Source of the DNA: Phytomonospora sp040655735
GTDB lineage: Bacteria; Actinomycetota; Actinomycetes; Mycobacteriales; Micromonosporaceae
Direction of reading: 5' to 3'
DNA: 64,000 nucleotides
NCBI RefSeq assembly: GCF_040655735.1
Contig: NZ_JBFAKK010000004.1
Location: 372,001 to 436,000 of the forward strand
A program made the position numbers and the translations under genes. The notes beneath the pieces were generated by a model. It was not told the origin of the DNA and ran no database searches. It worked only from the letters and a program-made list of their open reading frames with translations. Below are positions 56,248 through 64,000 of this stretch, in pieces (positions within the stretch are counted from its first letter, which is position 1; every line of letters starts with the position of its first letter).

Positions 56248-58494
56248 CTAGACCCGGGCGTCCACCCGCTCGGGTTCGACGTCGGCGCGGCGCTCCAGTG
56301 AGGCGCCCTCGATGTCGACGTTCGGCAGGATCCGGTCGAGCCAGCGCGGCAGCCACCACGCCGAGCGGCCGAGCAGCGCCATGACGGCCGGGATCATGGT
56401 CATCCGCACGACAAGCGCGTCGATGGCCACGCCCAGGCCCATCGCGAAGGCGATCGGCGCCATGACGGCCGAGCCGGAGAACACGAAGCTGGAGAACACC
56501 GCGACCATGATCAGCGCGGCGGCCAGCACGACCCGGACGCCGTGGGCGTAACCGGAGCGCACCGATTTCAGCGGTGGGTCGTCGGTGGCCAGGCCGTGCA
56601 CGTAGTCCTCGCGCATGCGCGACACCAGGAAGACCTGGTAGTCCATGGCGAGGCCGAACAGGATGCCGACCAGGAGCACCGGCATGAACGACAGCAGCGG
56701 CCCGGTCGCCGTCACGTTGAACACGTCCGACAGCCAACCCCACTGGTAGACCGCCGTGGTGGCGCCGAAGGCGGCCGCGACGGTCAGCAGGAACCCGAGG
56801 GCCGCGGTCAGCGGCACCAGCAGCGAGCGGAACGCGATCAGCAGGAGGATCAGCGCCAGCCCGACGACGATGGCGAGGAACACCGGCAGCGCGTTCTCCA
56901 GCTTCTCGGTCACGTCGATGTTGGCCGCCGCCGACCCGGTCACCCACACCGTGGTCCCCGCACCCGCCTCAAGTCCGCGGACCGCGTGCACGAGGTCGGC
57001 GGTCGCCTCCTCGTTGGGTCCGGTCTCGGGGAGGACGTAGATGAGCGCGGCCGAGGCGCCGTTCATGGTCGGCAGCCCGTTGGCGTCGGGCGTCCCGTTC
57101 GGCATCGGCGGTGCCACGTAGGCCGTCCCGGGGAGGTCGTCGATGGCGGTCTGCGTCGCGACCATCGCGGCGCCGAGGCCCTGCGGGTCGCCGGCGTCAC
57201 CGTCGACGAGCACCACGAGCGGACCGTTGATGCCGGGACCGAAGCCCTCGGCGAGCATGTCGTAGGCCTGCCGGTCGCCGCTCTCCTCAGCCTCGCTGCC
57301 CTTGTCGGGCAGACCGAGGCGCATCGACACCACGGGGGCGGCGATCGCGCCGAGGAAGATCACGCCGAGCAGCAGCGTGACGACCGGATGCGCGGTGACC
57401 CAGTGGCCCCAGCGGTTGTCGGCGGAGTGCACGCGCTCGGCCGTGCGGGCCGCCCGGCCGCGAGGCACGAGCCGCTTCCCGGCGAAGCCGAGGATCGCCG
57501 GGACCAGCGTCACCGCGACCAGCACGGCGACGGCGACGGTCGCCGCCGCGGCCAGACCCATGATGGCCAGGAAGGGAATACCGGTGACGGCCAGGCCGGC
57601 CAGCGCGATGACGACGGTCAGGCCGGCGAAGACGATCGCGCTTCCCGCCGTGCCGACGGCCCGCCCGGTCGACTCGGCCGGATCCATGCCCGTGGCGAGC
57701 TGCTGCCGGTGCCGTGAGAGCAGGAACAGCGCGTAGTCGATGCCGACGGCCAGGCCGAGCATCAGCGCGAGGGTCAGCGTCGCCGAGGAGATCTCCACGA
57801 CCGCCGACAGCGACAGCACGCCGCCGACGCCGATGCCGACCCCGAGCAGCGCGGTCAGCAGCGGCATCCCGGCGGCGAGCAGCGAACCGAAGGTCACCAC
57901 GAGCACGATCAGGGCGATGAGCACGCCGATCGCCTCGGTCGGGGACAGGATCTCCAGCGCCGCCTTGAACGGGCCGCCGCTGAGGGCGACGGTATAGCCG
58001 CTGTCCTCAAGGGTGTCGGCGATCGCCTCCATCGCGTCCTTGGTACCGGCGTCGACGTCCTTGGCGGGGCCGCCGAACTGGACGTCGACATAGAGGACCG
58101 AGCCGTCGGGTGCGATGGCCTGGGACTCGACGGGGTCGGAGACCTCGACGACGTCGGCGGCGTCCCCGAGAGGCGCGACCGCGCCGAGCACGGCGGGCAG
58201 CCCGTCGCCGGTGGTGAAGTCGACGCCCTCGGGCGCCTGCACGACGATCCGCGATGAGGCCGGCGCGGTCTCGTCGTGGTCGTCACCGCCGCCGGCGACG
58301 CGGCCGAACTTCTCCTCCAGGATCTCCTGGGCACGGGCGGAGTCGGTACCGGGAATGGTGAACGCGTCGGTCATCTTCAGGCCGGAGGCGACCGCGCCGA
58401 CGCTGATGCCGGCCACGGCGACCAGCCAGATGATGAGGACGAGCCACCGCCGGTGGAACGCGGCGCGTCCGAGACGGTAGAGGAAAGAGGCCAT
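56248..58494 (-). CDS. MMPL/RND-type lipid or drug exporter
   Basis: 748 aa, 12 membrane segments in two repeats. The first repeat: VLIIWLVAVAGISVGAVASG then a large loop (about 35-165), then a group of helices (EAIGVLIALIVLVVTFGSLLAAGMPLLTALLGVGIGVGG, LALMLGLAVGIDYALFLLSRHRQQLATG). GIDYALFL is the hallmark Asp/Tyr proton-relay motif; the second repeat has GLAMDYQVFLVSRMREDYV. ATG 58494, ribosome site AAGGA. Likely exports lipids or drugs using proton flow. Divergent from its probable TetR repressor. Confidence 0.95.
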   Translation of the reverse strand: MASFLYRLGRAAFHRRWLVLIIWLVAVAGISVGAVASGLKMTDAFTIPGTDSARAQEILEEKFGRVAGGGDDHDETAPASSRIVVQAPEGVDFTTGDGLPAVLGAVAPLGDAADVVEVSDPVESQAIAPDGSVLYVDVQFGGPAKDVDAGTKDAMEAIADTLEDSGYTVALSGGPFKAALEILSPTEAIGVLIALIVLVVTFGSLLAAGMPLLTALLGVGIGVGGVLSLSAVVEISSATLTLALMLGLAVGIDYALFLLSRHRQQLATGMDPAESTGRAVGTAGSAIVFAGLTVVIALAGLAVTGIPFLAIMGLAAAATVAVAVLVAVTLVPAILGFAGKRLVPRGRAARTAERVHSADNRWGHWVTAHPVVTLLLGVIFLGAIAAPVVSMRLGLPDKGSEAEESGDRQAYDMLAEGFGPGINGPLVVLVDGDAGDPQGLGAAMVATQTAIDDLPGTAYVAPPMPNGTPDANGLPTMNGASAALIYVLPETGPNEEATADLVHAVRGLEAGAGTTVWVTGSAAANIDVTEKLENALPVFLAIVVGLALILLLIAFRSLLVPLTAALGFLLTVAAAFGATTAVYQWGWLSDVFNVTATGPLLSFMPVLLVGILFGLAMDYQVFLVSRMREDYVHGLATDDPPLKSVRSGYAHGVRVVLAAALIMVAVFSSFVFSGSAVMAPIAFAMGLGVAIDALVVRMTMIPAVMALLGRSAWWLPRWLDRILPNVDIEGASLERRADVEPERVDARV

Positions 58495-58556
58495 GGTGAT
58501 CCTTGATTCGGGCGGACACAGGGGACCGCGAGAGGGGTACGGCTTCCGCAACGGTA

Positions 58557-58592
58557 AACCAACGCCTGTTGGTTATCCAACGCGTGTCGGAT
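58557..58592. promoter_or_regulatory. Tandem TetR operators
   Basis: Site 1 AACCAAC-GCCT-GTTGGTT (58557-58574) is a perfect dyad, directly followed by site 2 ATCCAAC-GCGT-GTCGGAT (58575-58592), one mismatch. They lie between the MMPL and TetR genes. Confidence 0.85.
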
Positions 58593-58633
58593 TACCATCC
58601 GGGGTCCGGCACATGACCTGAGAGAATGATCGA

Positions 58634-59221
58634 GTGGACCGTCGCATCGCCCGTACGCGCAACCTGCTCCAGGAAGCGCTGCTCGCGCTCGCCCGCGAGA
58701 AGGACCTCGACGCGATCTCGATCGCCGACATCACCGAGCGGGCGACGGTCAATCGGAGCACCTTCTACCAGCACTATCCCGACAAGGACACGCTGCTGGC
58801 CGACGCCCTCGACGAACAGGCGGCCAAGGCGGGTGCCGGTGTGCTCGACATGGAGGTGAAGTCGGAGCCGCAGACGCTGGCGCTGCTGCTGCGGTACGTG
58901 GAGCACCTCGCCGACCACGCCTCGCTCTACCGCAAGACCCTGGGACCCCACGGCTCCCCGCTGGCCACGGCGAGGCTGCGCCGGAGGATCGAGTTGATCG
59001 CGACTCTCGCCATCGAGGCCTTCGGGCGCGGGAAGGTGTCGGGCCTGCCCCCGGAGATCGCGGCGGCGGGCATCACCGGCGCGCTCATGGGCGTGCTGAC
59101 CGCCTGGCTCGAACTCGACCCGATGCCCGCGCCCGAGGTCGCCGCCGACTGGGCGTGGCGCGCGGTCGGCGGCCCGGACTCCTTGAGCGCGGTCAGGTTC
59201 CTTCCGGCGACTGGGGAGTGA
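58634..59221 (+). CDS. TetR family regulator
   Basis: 195 aa. HTH: RTRNLLQEALLALAREKDLDAISIADITERATVNRSTFYQHYPDKDTLLADAL, a clean TetR_N with the NRSTFYQHYxDKxTLL pattern. C-terminal ligand domain helical. GTG 58634 is close behind a GAGAAT hexamer (58622-58627), so leaderless. Its last 29 bp overlap the convergent response regulator. It should repress the MMPL exporter through the tandem operators. Confidence 0.94.
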   Translation: MDRRIARTRNLLQEALLALAREKDLDAISIADITERATVNRSTFYQHYPDKDTLLADALDEQAAKAGAGVLDMEVKSEPQTLALLLRYVEHLADHASLYRKTLGPHGSPLATARLRRRIELIATLAIEAFGRGKVSGLPPEIAAAGITGALMGVLTAWLELDPMPAPEVAADWAWRAVGGPDSLSAVRFLPATGE

Positions 59222-59858
59222 GCAGTCGCCGGTTGAAGGCCTCGGCGACGGCTGCCGCCCGGTCGCCGACCCCGAGTTTGGCGTAGATGTTGAGCAGGTG
59301 GCTCTTGACCGTGGCCTCGGTGATGAACAGCTTCGCGGCGGCCTCGCGGTTGGTGTTGCCGCCCGCGACCAGTTCGAGGACCTCCAGTTCCCGGCGGCTG
59401 AGCACCTGCCGGGAGGGCGTCTTGACGCGGTTCATCAGCCACGCCGCCACCGACGGGGAGAGCACGGTCTCGCCTTTCGCGGCGGCCCGCGCGCCCCGCA
59501 GCAGATCCTCGCGGGGAGAGTCCTTGAGCAGGTAGCCGGTGGCGCCCGCCTCGATCGCGGGCAGCACGTGGGAGTCGGTGTCATAGGTGGTCAGGACCAG
59601 CACTCGCGCGGTGACGCCGAGCCGGGCCAGCTCGGTGATCGCCGCGAGCCCGTCCATGCCCGGCATGCGCAGGTCCATCAGGATCACGTCGGGTTCGAGT
59701 CGCCGGGCCATGCGGACGGCCTCGGCGCCGTCGGCGGCCTCGCCCAGCACCTCGAACCCAGGGGCGGAGGCGAACATGCTGCTCAGCCCGTCCCGTACGA
59801 CGGGGTGGTCGTCGGCGATCAGGAGCCGCACGGGCGTCTCGGCGGTGTCCTCGGTCAT
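59193..59858 (-). CDS. NarL/LuxR-type response regulator
   Basis: 221 aa. Receiver: acidic pair D16-D17, phosphoacceptor Asp62 (VILMDLRMPGMDG), Thr/Lys switches (VLTTYDTD, YLLKDSPRED). HTH: LSRRELEVLELVAGGNTNREAAAKLFITEATVKSHLLNIYAKLGV. ATG 59858 overlaps the kinase stop (ATGA). Last gene of the ABC-2 exporter/two-component operon; it probably controls that operon. Confidence 0.95.
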   Translation of the reverse strand: MTEDTAETPVRLLIADDHPVVRDGLSSMFASAPGFEVLGEAADGAEAVRMARRLEPDVILMDLRMPGMDGLAAITELARLGVTARVLVLTTYDTDSHVLPAIEAGATGYLLKDSPREDLLRGARAAAKGETVLSPSVAAWLMNRVKTPSRQVLSRRELEVLELVAGGNTNREAAAKLFITEATVKSHLLNIYAKLGVGDRAAAVAEAFNRRLLTPQSPEGT

Positions 59859-61120
59859 CGACGGTTTCCGTTCGGTGTGGGGACGGAGGCCGAGACGCCG
59901 GTTCCGGTGCCGGGCTCGGATTCGAGCCGCAGCGTCCCGGACAGGCTTTCGACCCGTTCGCGCATGATCGTAAGCCCGAAGCCGCCGGAGGAGTCCGAGG
60001 TCGAGGCGGACGGCGACCGGAGCCCCGCGGGATCGAAGCCGCGGCCGTCGTCGCGCACGTCCAGGGCGACCTCGTTATCCAGGTACGACAGGGTCACGCC
60101 GGCCCGGGTCGCGCCGGCGTGCTTGGCGACGTTGGCCAGTGCCTCCTGCGCCGTTCGCAGCAGCACGAACTCCGTCTCGGCCGAGACCGGCCGCACCGTT
60201 CCCGTCGTCGTCACGTGCGCGGTGACCCCGTGCAGCGCCGACCAGCGGTCGGCGACCTCGGCCAGCGCCTCGCTGAGCCGCGCGGTCTCCAAGGTCCGCG
60301 GCCGGAGCGCGTCGACGGAGCGCCGGGCCTCCGTGAGGCTGTCGCGGGCGAGTCCTTTCACGGCCTCGAAGGGGCGGCGCCACTCGTCGGGGGTCTCGCG
60401 GATCTGCTCGGCGGCCTGGAGCTGGGTGATGATCCCGATGAGGCCCTGCGCCACGGTGTCGTGGATCTCGCGGGCCATGCGCCGCCGTTCGTCGAGGGCG
60501 CCGGACTCCCTTGCCTGGGCGAGGAGACGATCGTGGAGCGCGGCGTTCTCGGCGAGCGTGGCCTCCAGCAGGCGGTTGGTGCGGCCCAGTTCGGCGAGGG
60601 CGTCGTCGAGTTCGGTCCGTTCGGTCTCGTCGAGCCGGAGGAACCAGGCCATGCCGACCATGATGACCATGTTGCCGACGACGATGGCCAGGTGGAGCGC
60701 CAGGCCCTGCGGACCGGACAGGTCCACACTGGACGCCTGCGCGGTTCCGGCGACGATCGACACGGCCGCCACCGCCGGAACCCGCCAGGGCCAGGTGAGC
60801 ACGGCGAAGGCGTGGATGAAGGGGGCGGTGGTGAAGAAGCCGAAGGTGGGGTCGAGCAGGACGAGGGCCGTCGTCAGCGCGAGCAGGCCGCAGAAGAAGA
60901 CCCCCATCAGGACCGGGCGCTCCCACCAGCCCTCTCGCAGGGTGAACATGGTGAGCATCCACACCGCGGTCGCCGCGCACAGGCCCAGGATCAGCAGTGC
61001 CCTGCCGCCTTCGGGCCGGTTCACCACGATCGTGAAGACCGCGAGGACGGCCAGCAGCGAGTACGGGATCACGTTCACCAGCAGGCGCGGGGGCCGTCGT
61101 TCCGGCGTTCTCGTCTTCAC
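59855..61120 (-). CDS. Sensor histidine kinase (NarX/LiaS-like)
   Basis: 421 aa. About five or six membrane segments in residues 1-160 without a large outside loop, then a coiled-coil linker, a HisKA_3 domain (SGALDERRRMAREIHDTVAQGLIGIITQLQAAEQI; the His in REIHD is the phosphoacceptor) and HATPase (AQEALANVAKHAGATRAGVTLSY, DVRDDGRGFDP, GFGLTIMRERVESLSG). GTG 61120 with GGAGGGG. It sits between the exporter and response regulator genes and may sense exporter flux or an envelope-active drug. Confidence 0.95.
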   Translation of the reverse strand: MKTRTPERRPPRLLVNVIPYSLLAVLAVFTIVVNRPEGGRALLILGLCAATAVWMLTMFTLREGWWERPVLMGVFFCGLLALTTALVLLDPTFGFFTTAPFIHAFAVLTWPWRVPAVAAVSIVAGTAQASSVDLSGPQGLALHLAIVVGNMVIMVGMAWFLRLDETERTELDDALAELGRTNRLLEATLAENAALHDRLLAQARESGALDERRRMAREIHDTVAQGLIGIITQLQAAEQIRETPDEWRRPFEAVKGLARDSLTEARRSVDALRPRTLETARLSEALAEVADRWSALHGVTAHVTTTGTVRPVSAETEFVLLRTAQEALANVAKHAGATRAGVTLSYLDNEVALDVRDDGRGFDPAGLRSPSASTSDSSGGFGLTIMRERVESLSGTLRLESEPGTGTGVSASVPTPNGNRR

Positions 61121-61142
61121 GTCCCCTCCTTCGGCTTCGGGT

Positions 61143-61925
61143 CTACTGCCAGCGGAACCAGCGGATCGCCGCCGCTGAACAGATGATCGCGTACCCCAGC
61201 AGGGCGAGTACGGGCTGGACATGCGGGAACGAGCCCTCGTAGGCGTCCTGGAACACGCGCATCGCGGCGCCCAGCGGTGTGTAGTGGCTGATGTCACGCA
61301 GCAGCGGGGGCATCTGGGTGATCGGGATCCACAGCCCGGCGAAGAACATCATCGGGAAGAACAGCACCGTGCCGATCGCCGAGGCCGAGTGGCGTCCGGG
61401 CGCCAGTGCCGTGATCAGCAGGCCGATCGACAGCATGGCGACCGCGACCAGCGCCCAGCCGACGGCGAAGGCGGCGATGCTACCGGGGAGGTGGACACCG
61501 AAGGCGATGACGGCCACGCTGTAGAACAGGACCGCGGCGACGATCGCGATGGCGAGGTTCGCCGCGAGTTGGGCGGCGAGCACACGGATCGAGCCGATGG
61601 GAGTGGTCTGCATACGCCGGAGCACGCCGTGTTCGCGATAGCCTGCGAGCGTGCCCGGCAGCGCGATGAGGGCCAGCAGGGCCAGGGTGAACAAGATGAT
61701 CACCGGCACGTAGATCTCGAAGGCGGCGAGGCCGCCGTTCTCCTCGCTGGGTTCCCGCAAGGAGGGGATGCTGCCGAGGATGATCATCAGGACCAGGGGG
61801 AAGCCGACGCCCCAGAAGGGACCGACCTTCTCGCGGACGTTGAGTTTCATCTCGGCCCGGATGAGGCGCCACGTCGCCGAGCCGCCCTTGGCGGCCGGCG
61901 GAGCGGTGGTGTTCGGTGCTGACAT
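61143..61925 (-). CDS. ABC-2 type permease (DrrB-like)
   Basis: 260 aa, six membrane segments. LIRAEMKLNVREKVGPFWGVGFPLVLMIILG begins as in DrrB-like permeases; GTLAGYREHGVLRRMQTTPIGSIRVLAAQLAANL is the ABC-2 loop with the RxxGxLxRxxxTP motif, and GLWIPITQMPPLLRDISHYTPLGAAMRVFQDAYEG is the C-terminal conserved part. It pairs with the ATPase 30 bp upstream and is followed by the kinase 22 bp downstream. Exports a hydrophobic drug or lipid. Confidence 0.94.
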   Translation of the reverse strand: MSAPNTTAPPAAKGGSATWRLIRAEMKLNVREKVGPFWGVGFPLVLMIILGSIPSLREPSEENGGLAAFEIYVPVIILFTLALLALIALPGTLAGYREHGVLRRMQTTPIGSIRVLAAQLAANLAIAIVAAVLFYSVAVIAFGVHLPGSIAAFAVGWALVAVAMLSIGLLITALAPGRHSASAIGTVLFFPMMFFAGLWIPITQMPPLLRDISHYTPLGAAMRVFQDAYEGSFPHVQPVLALLGYAIICSAAAIRWFRWQ

Positions 61926-61955
61926 CGAACTGCTTCCTTTCTCAAGACGGTGGGG

Positions 61956-62870
61956 TCAGTGGGCGTCGAGGTGTCGGCCGGTCAGCGCGACGAACGCGTC
62001 CTCCAGGCTCGCCTGCTCGACGCGAAGCCGCTCGGCGGCGATCCGGCGGTGGGCCAGGACGGCGGTCACGGCGTTGAGGGCGTTGTCGTTGCCGTCGACG
62101 ATGACCAGCTCCCCCTGGCGGGTGAGGCCGGTGACGTCGGGAAGGCCGGTCAGCAGTTCGTCGGCGAAGGGCGCCGAGGGGCGAAACCGGATCCGCTGGC
62201 CGACGCGCGCCAGCGATGTCAGGCCGGCGGGGGTGTCGACGGTGACGACGCGGCCGGCGTCGATGAGGGCGAGGCGGTCGCAGAGCCGCTCGGCCTCCTC
62301 CATGAAGTGGGTGACCAGCACGATCGTCACGCCGCGGGAGCGCACGCCCTCGATCAGCTCCCAGGTGTCGCGCCGGGCCTGCGGGTCGAGGCCGGTGGTG
62401 AGTTCGTCGAGGATGGCCACCTTCGGGTCCCCGACGAGCGCCAGGGCGATGGACAGGCGCTGCTTCTGACCGCCGGAGAGCTTGTCGTACCTGGTCGCGG
62501 CCTTCTCGCCGAGGCCGAGGCTCTCCATGATCCAGCGCCAGTCGGCGGGGGCGGGGTAGAAGGAGCTGTAGAGCTCCAGTGCCTCGGCGACCTTCATGCG
62601 GTCGGGCAGCCGTCCGTCCTGCAACTGGACGCCGAGCCGCCTGGTGAGTTCGGCGCGGTCGCGGAGGGGGTCGAGGCCGAGGACCTTGATCTCGCCCCGG
62701 TCGGGGGCCCGGATTCCCTCGACGCACTCGACGGTCGTGGTCTTCCCGGCGCCGTTCGGGCCGAGGATCCCGAAGATCTCGCCCTCCTCGACGGTGAGCG
62801 AGACGTCGTCGACGGCGATCTTGTCCCCATGGCGTTTGTGGAGGTTGCGTACCTCGACGACCGTTGGCAT
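61956..62870 (-). CDS. ABC-2 transporter ATP-binding protein (DrrA-like)
   Basis: 304 aa. Walker A GPNGAGKTT, Q-loop region GVQLQDGRLPD, signature LSGGQKQRLSIALAL, Walker B VAILDELTTGLDPQARR, H-loop VTHFMEEAERL, and a C-terminal DrrA-like domain ending LEDAFVALTGRHLDAH. ATG 62870 follows GAGAGGACAG. First gene of a four-gene operon with its permease, a histidine kinase and a response regulator, a layout used for sensing and expelling antibiotics. Confidence 0.95.
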   Translation of the reverse strand: MPTVVEVRNLHKRHGDKIAVDDVSLTVEEGEIFGILGPNGAGKTTTVECVEGIRAPDRGEIKVLGLDPLRDRAELTRRLGVQLQDGRLPDRMKVAEALELYSSFYPAPADWRWIMESLGLGEKAATRYDKLSGGQKQRLSIALALVGDPKVAILDELTTGLDPQARRDTWELIEGVRSRGVTIVLVTHFMEEAERLCDRLALIDAGRVVTVDTPAGLTSLARVGQRIRFRPSAPFADELLTGLPDVTGLTRQGELVIVDGNDNALNAVTAVLAHRRIAAERLRVEQASLEDAFVALTGRHLDAH

Positions 62871-63086
62871 GTGCTGTCCTCTCGGGTCGGGTTCCGGTGT
62901 TCTTCGGCCGTGTTCAGCCTCGCAAGGAGTGCCCGAAAGCGACATTGACCAGGGGACGGGACCTGGCCGCCGGTCGGCGGGCCGGTGCGGGTGGCCGGGC
63001 GGGGGAGGGGTATCAGCCGATCGGTGGGGTCGACGTTCGCGGCGGCGCCGGTACTTCCCGGTCGGTGACCGGGCAACGCCGGATTG

Positions 63087-63112
63087 TCGCCATCACGACC
63101 GCATGGTGGCGA
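63087..63112. promoter_or_regulatory. Dyad before the P450 gene
   Basis: TCGCCATCA (63087-63095) and TGGTGGCGA (63104-63112) with one mismatch, 8-bp spacer, 30 bp before the P450 start. Candidate operator in the 271-bp gap between the exporter and P450 genes. Confidence 0.5.
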
Positions 63113-63141
63113 TCATGTTTCGAGGAGTGCTTGGCTGCGCC

Positions 63142-64000
63142 ATGACCACCTCCATCACCCCCGTGACCCTCGACTCCACCGGAACCCGCCTCCACGAGCA
63201 GACCGCCGAACTGCGCGCCCACTCGGCTGTGCGCGTCAACCTCCGCGACGGCGTCAGCGCCTGGGCGGTCACCGACGGCGCCCTGGTCAAGAAGCTGCTC
63301 ACCGACCCGCGCGTGTCCCGCGACGCGCGCCGCCACTGGCCGGACTTCGACCCCGAGGCACCGCCGAGCTGGCTGGTGCCGTGGACGGCGCCGAGCATGT
63401 TCAACGCCTATGGGGCCGACCACGGCCGGATGCGCCGCCTCGTCGCCAGGGCCTTCACCGTCCGCAGTATCGAGGCGATGCGCCCGGCCGTCGAGCAGAT
63501 CGTCAACGGCCGCCTCGAAGCCCTCGGCGACACCCCGCCCGGCGCGGTCGTGGACCTGCGCCGCGCCTTCTCCTACAAGATCCCCATCACCGTCATCTGC
63601 GACCTGTTCGGTGTGCCCGAGCACAAGCGGTCGTCGACCCACGAGATCCTGGACCGCACCAACGACACCTCGCTGTCCACGGAGGAGGCCAACGCCACCG
63701 GCGCCCGCCTGATCGCCGAGATGGCCGCCCTCATCGAGTACAAGCGGGAGAACCCCGGCGACGACCTGACCACAAGGCTGCTGGCCATGCAGGACGAGAA
63801 CGGCGACGCGCTGACCGGCGAGCAGCTCGTCGGCACGCTGATCCTGTTCGTCGGGGCGGGCGCCGAGACGGCCGTGTCCCTCATCGACCACGCCGTCGTC
63901 AATCTCCTGAGCCACCCCGAGGCGCTGGAGGCCGTCCGCCGCGACCCCGCGCGCTGGAACGACGTCATCGACGAGACATTACGGCTGGACTCGCCCGTCG
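63142..64000 (+). CDS. Cytochrome P450, C-terminus cut by window edge
   Basis: 286 residues are inside the window. C-helix HGRMRRL (HxxxR heme contact); I-helix LILFVGAGAETAVSLIDHAV with the AGxET oxygen-activating motif (Ala-Glu-Thr); K-helix ETLRLDSPV begins the ExxR motif at the edge. The heme Cys lies outside. No membrane anchor, so soluble bacterial type needing ferredoxin and reductase. ATG 63142; an in-frame GTG at 63127 is a weaker alternative. Its neighbourhood with an exporter operon is compatible with secondary metabolism or drug modification. Confidence 0.93.
   Translation, partial: MTTSITPVTLDSTGTRLHEQTAELRAHSAVRVNLRDGVSAWAVTDGALVKKLLTDPRVSRDARRHWPDFDPEAPPSWLVPWTAPSMFNAYGADHGRMRRLVARAFTVRSIEAMRPAVEQIVNGRLEALGDTPPGAVVDLRRAFSYKIPITVICDLFGVPEHKRSSTHEILDRTNDTSLSTEEANATGARLIAEMAALIEYKRENPGDDLTTRLLAMQDENGDALTGEQLVGTLILFVGAGAETAVSLIDHAVVNLLSHPEALEAVRRDPARWNDVIDETLRLDSPV

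Noticed and set aside
1..64000. CRISPR arrays, tRNA, rRNA, insertion sequences or phage genes
   Set aside because: No regular repeat-spacer series, no transposase, integrase or phage motifs, and no tRNA-like cloverleaf noticed while reading.

Overview
The window is a GC-rich chromosomal stretch from a filamentous-type actinomycete. The evidence is strong GC bias at third codon positions, many GTG and TTG starts, many likely leaderless transcripts, three large AfsR/SARP-type regulators, a DinB/mycothiol-type protein and a Ser/Thr kinase with one membrane span. Glycomycetaceae or a related order is possible, but that is only a low-confidence guess. There are no rRNA, tRNA, CRISPR, IS or phage genes. 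The region looks like accessory and adaptive chromosome: mostly regulator/target pairs, oxidoreductases, acetyltransferases and transporters.

0-19 kb: small regulator-enzyme units. These are a VOC/ArsR pair, a MarR/FMN reductase/hydrolase unit with twin palindromic operators, a GlxA-type regulator, the first SARP (7.2-10.1 kb), a nitroreductase/aldo-keto reductase pair, an SsuD-like monooxygenase, and a relic in which a TetR gene and an amidase gene have both lost their 5' halves. A Cys-rich small peptide (peptide A), an acetyltransferase/TetR pair and a TspO-like membrane protein follow.

19-41 kb: a second SARP, an oxidoreductase/TetR pair with twin operators, Cys-rich peptide B divergent from a third SARP, a LasA-like M23 peptidase, an HTH/DUF2690 protein, a metallophosphoesterase-like protein, an MFS gene overlapping a propeller gene frameshifted by an 11-bp tandem duplication, mltG, a SARP relic, Cys-rich peptide C, a two-component system, a stress-type (SigB-like) divergent promoter pair, an EF-hand protein and a Ser/Thr kinase.

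41-64 kb: a VOC protein with an operator over its -10, a lipoprotein, a three-gene operon (hydrolase, acyl-CoA ligase, secreted PHB-depolymerase-like esterase), an SRPBCC-ArsR-SRPBCC operon with twin operators, TetR-controlled ABC (FtsX type) genes, a small secreted protein, an MFS gene, an MMPL/TetR pair with tandem operators, an ABC-2 exporter plus two-component operon, and the start of a cytochrome P450.

The most notable signal is a family of three unlinked, single-gene Cys-rich peptides (54-72 aa). They share an N-terminal leader pattern, [KR]xxD[RW][MV]Lx[KR] followed by a (P/G)K and an Ala-rich stretch ending at the first Cys. After that the cores diverge and carry 6-10 Cys, with a CxxC near the C-terminus. 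Each has a strong hairpin just after its stop codon. One lies divergent from an intact SARP and one downstream of a SARP relic. I do not recognise this family.
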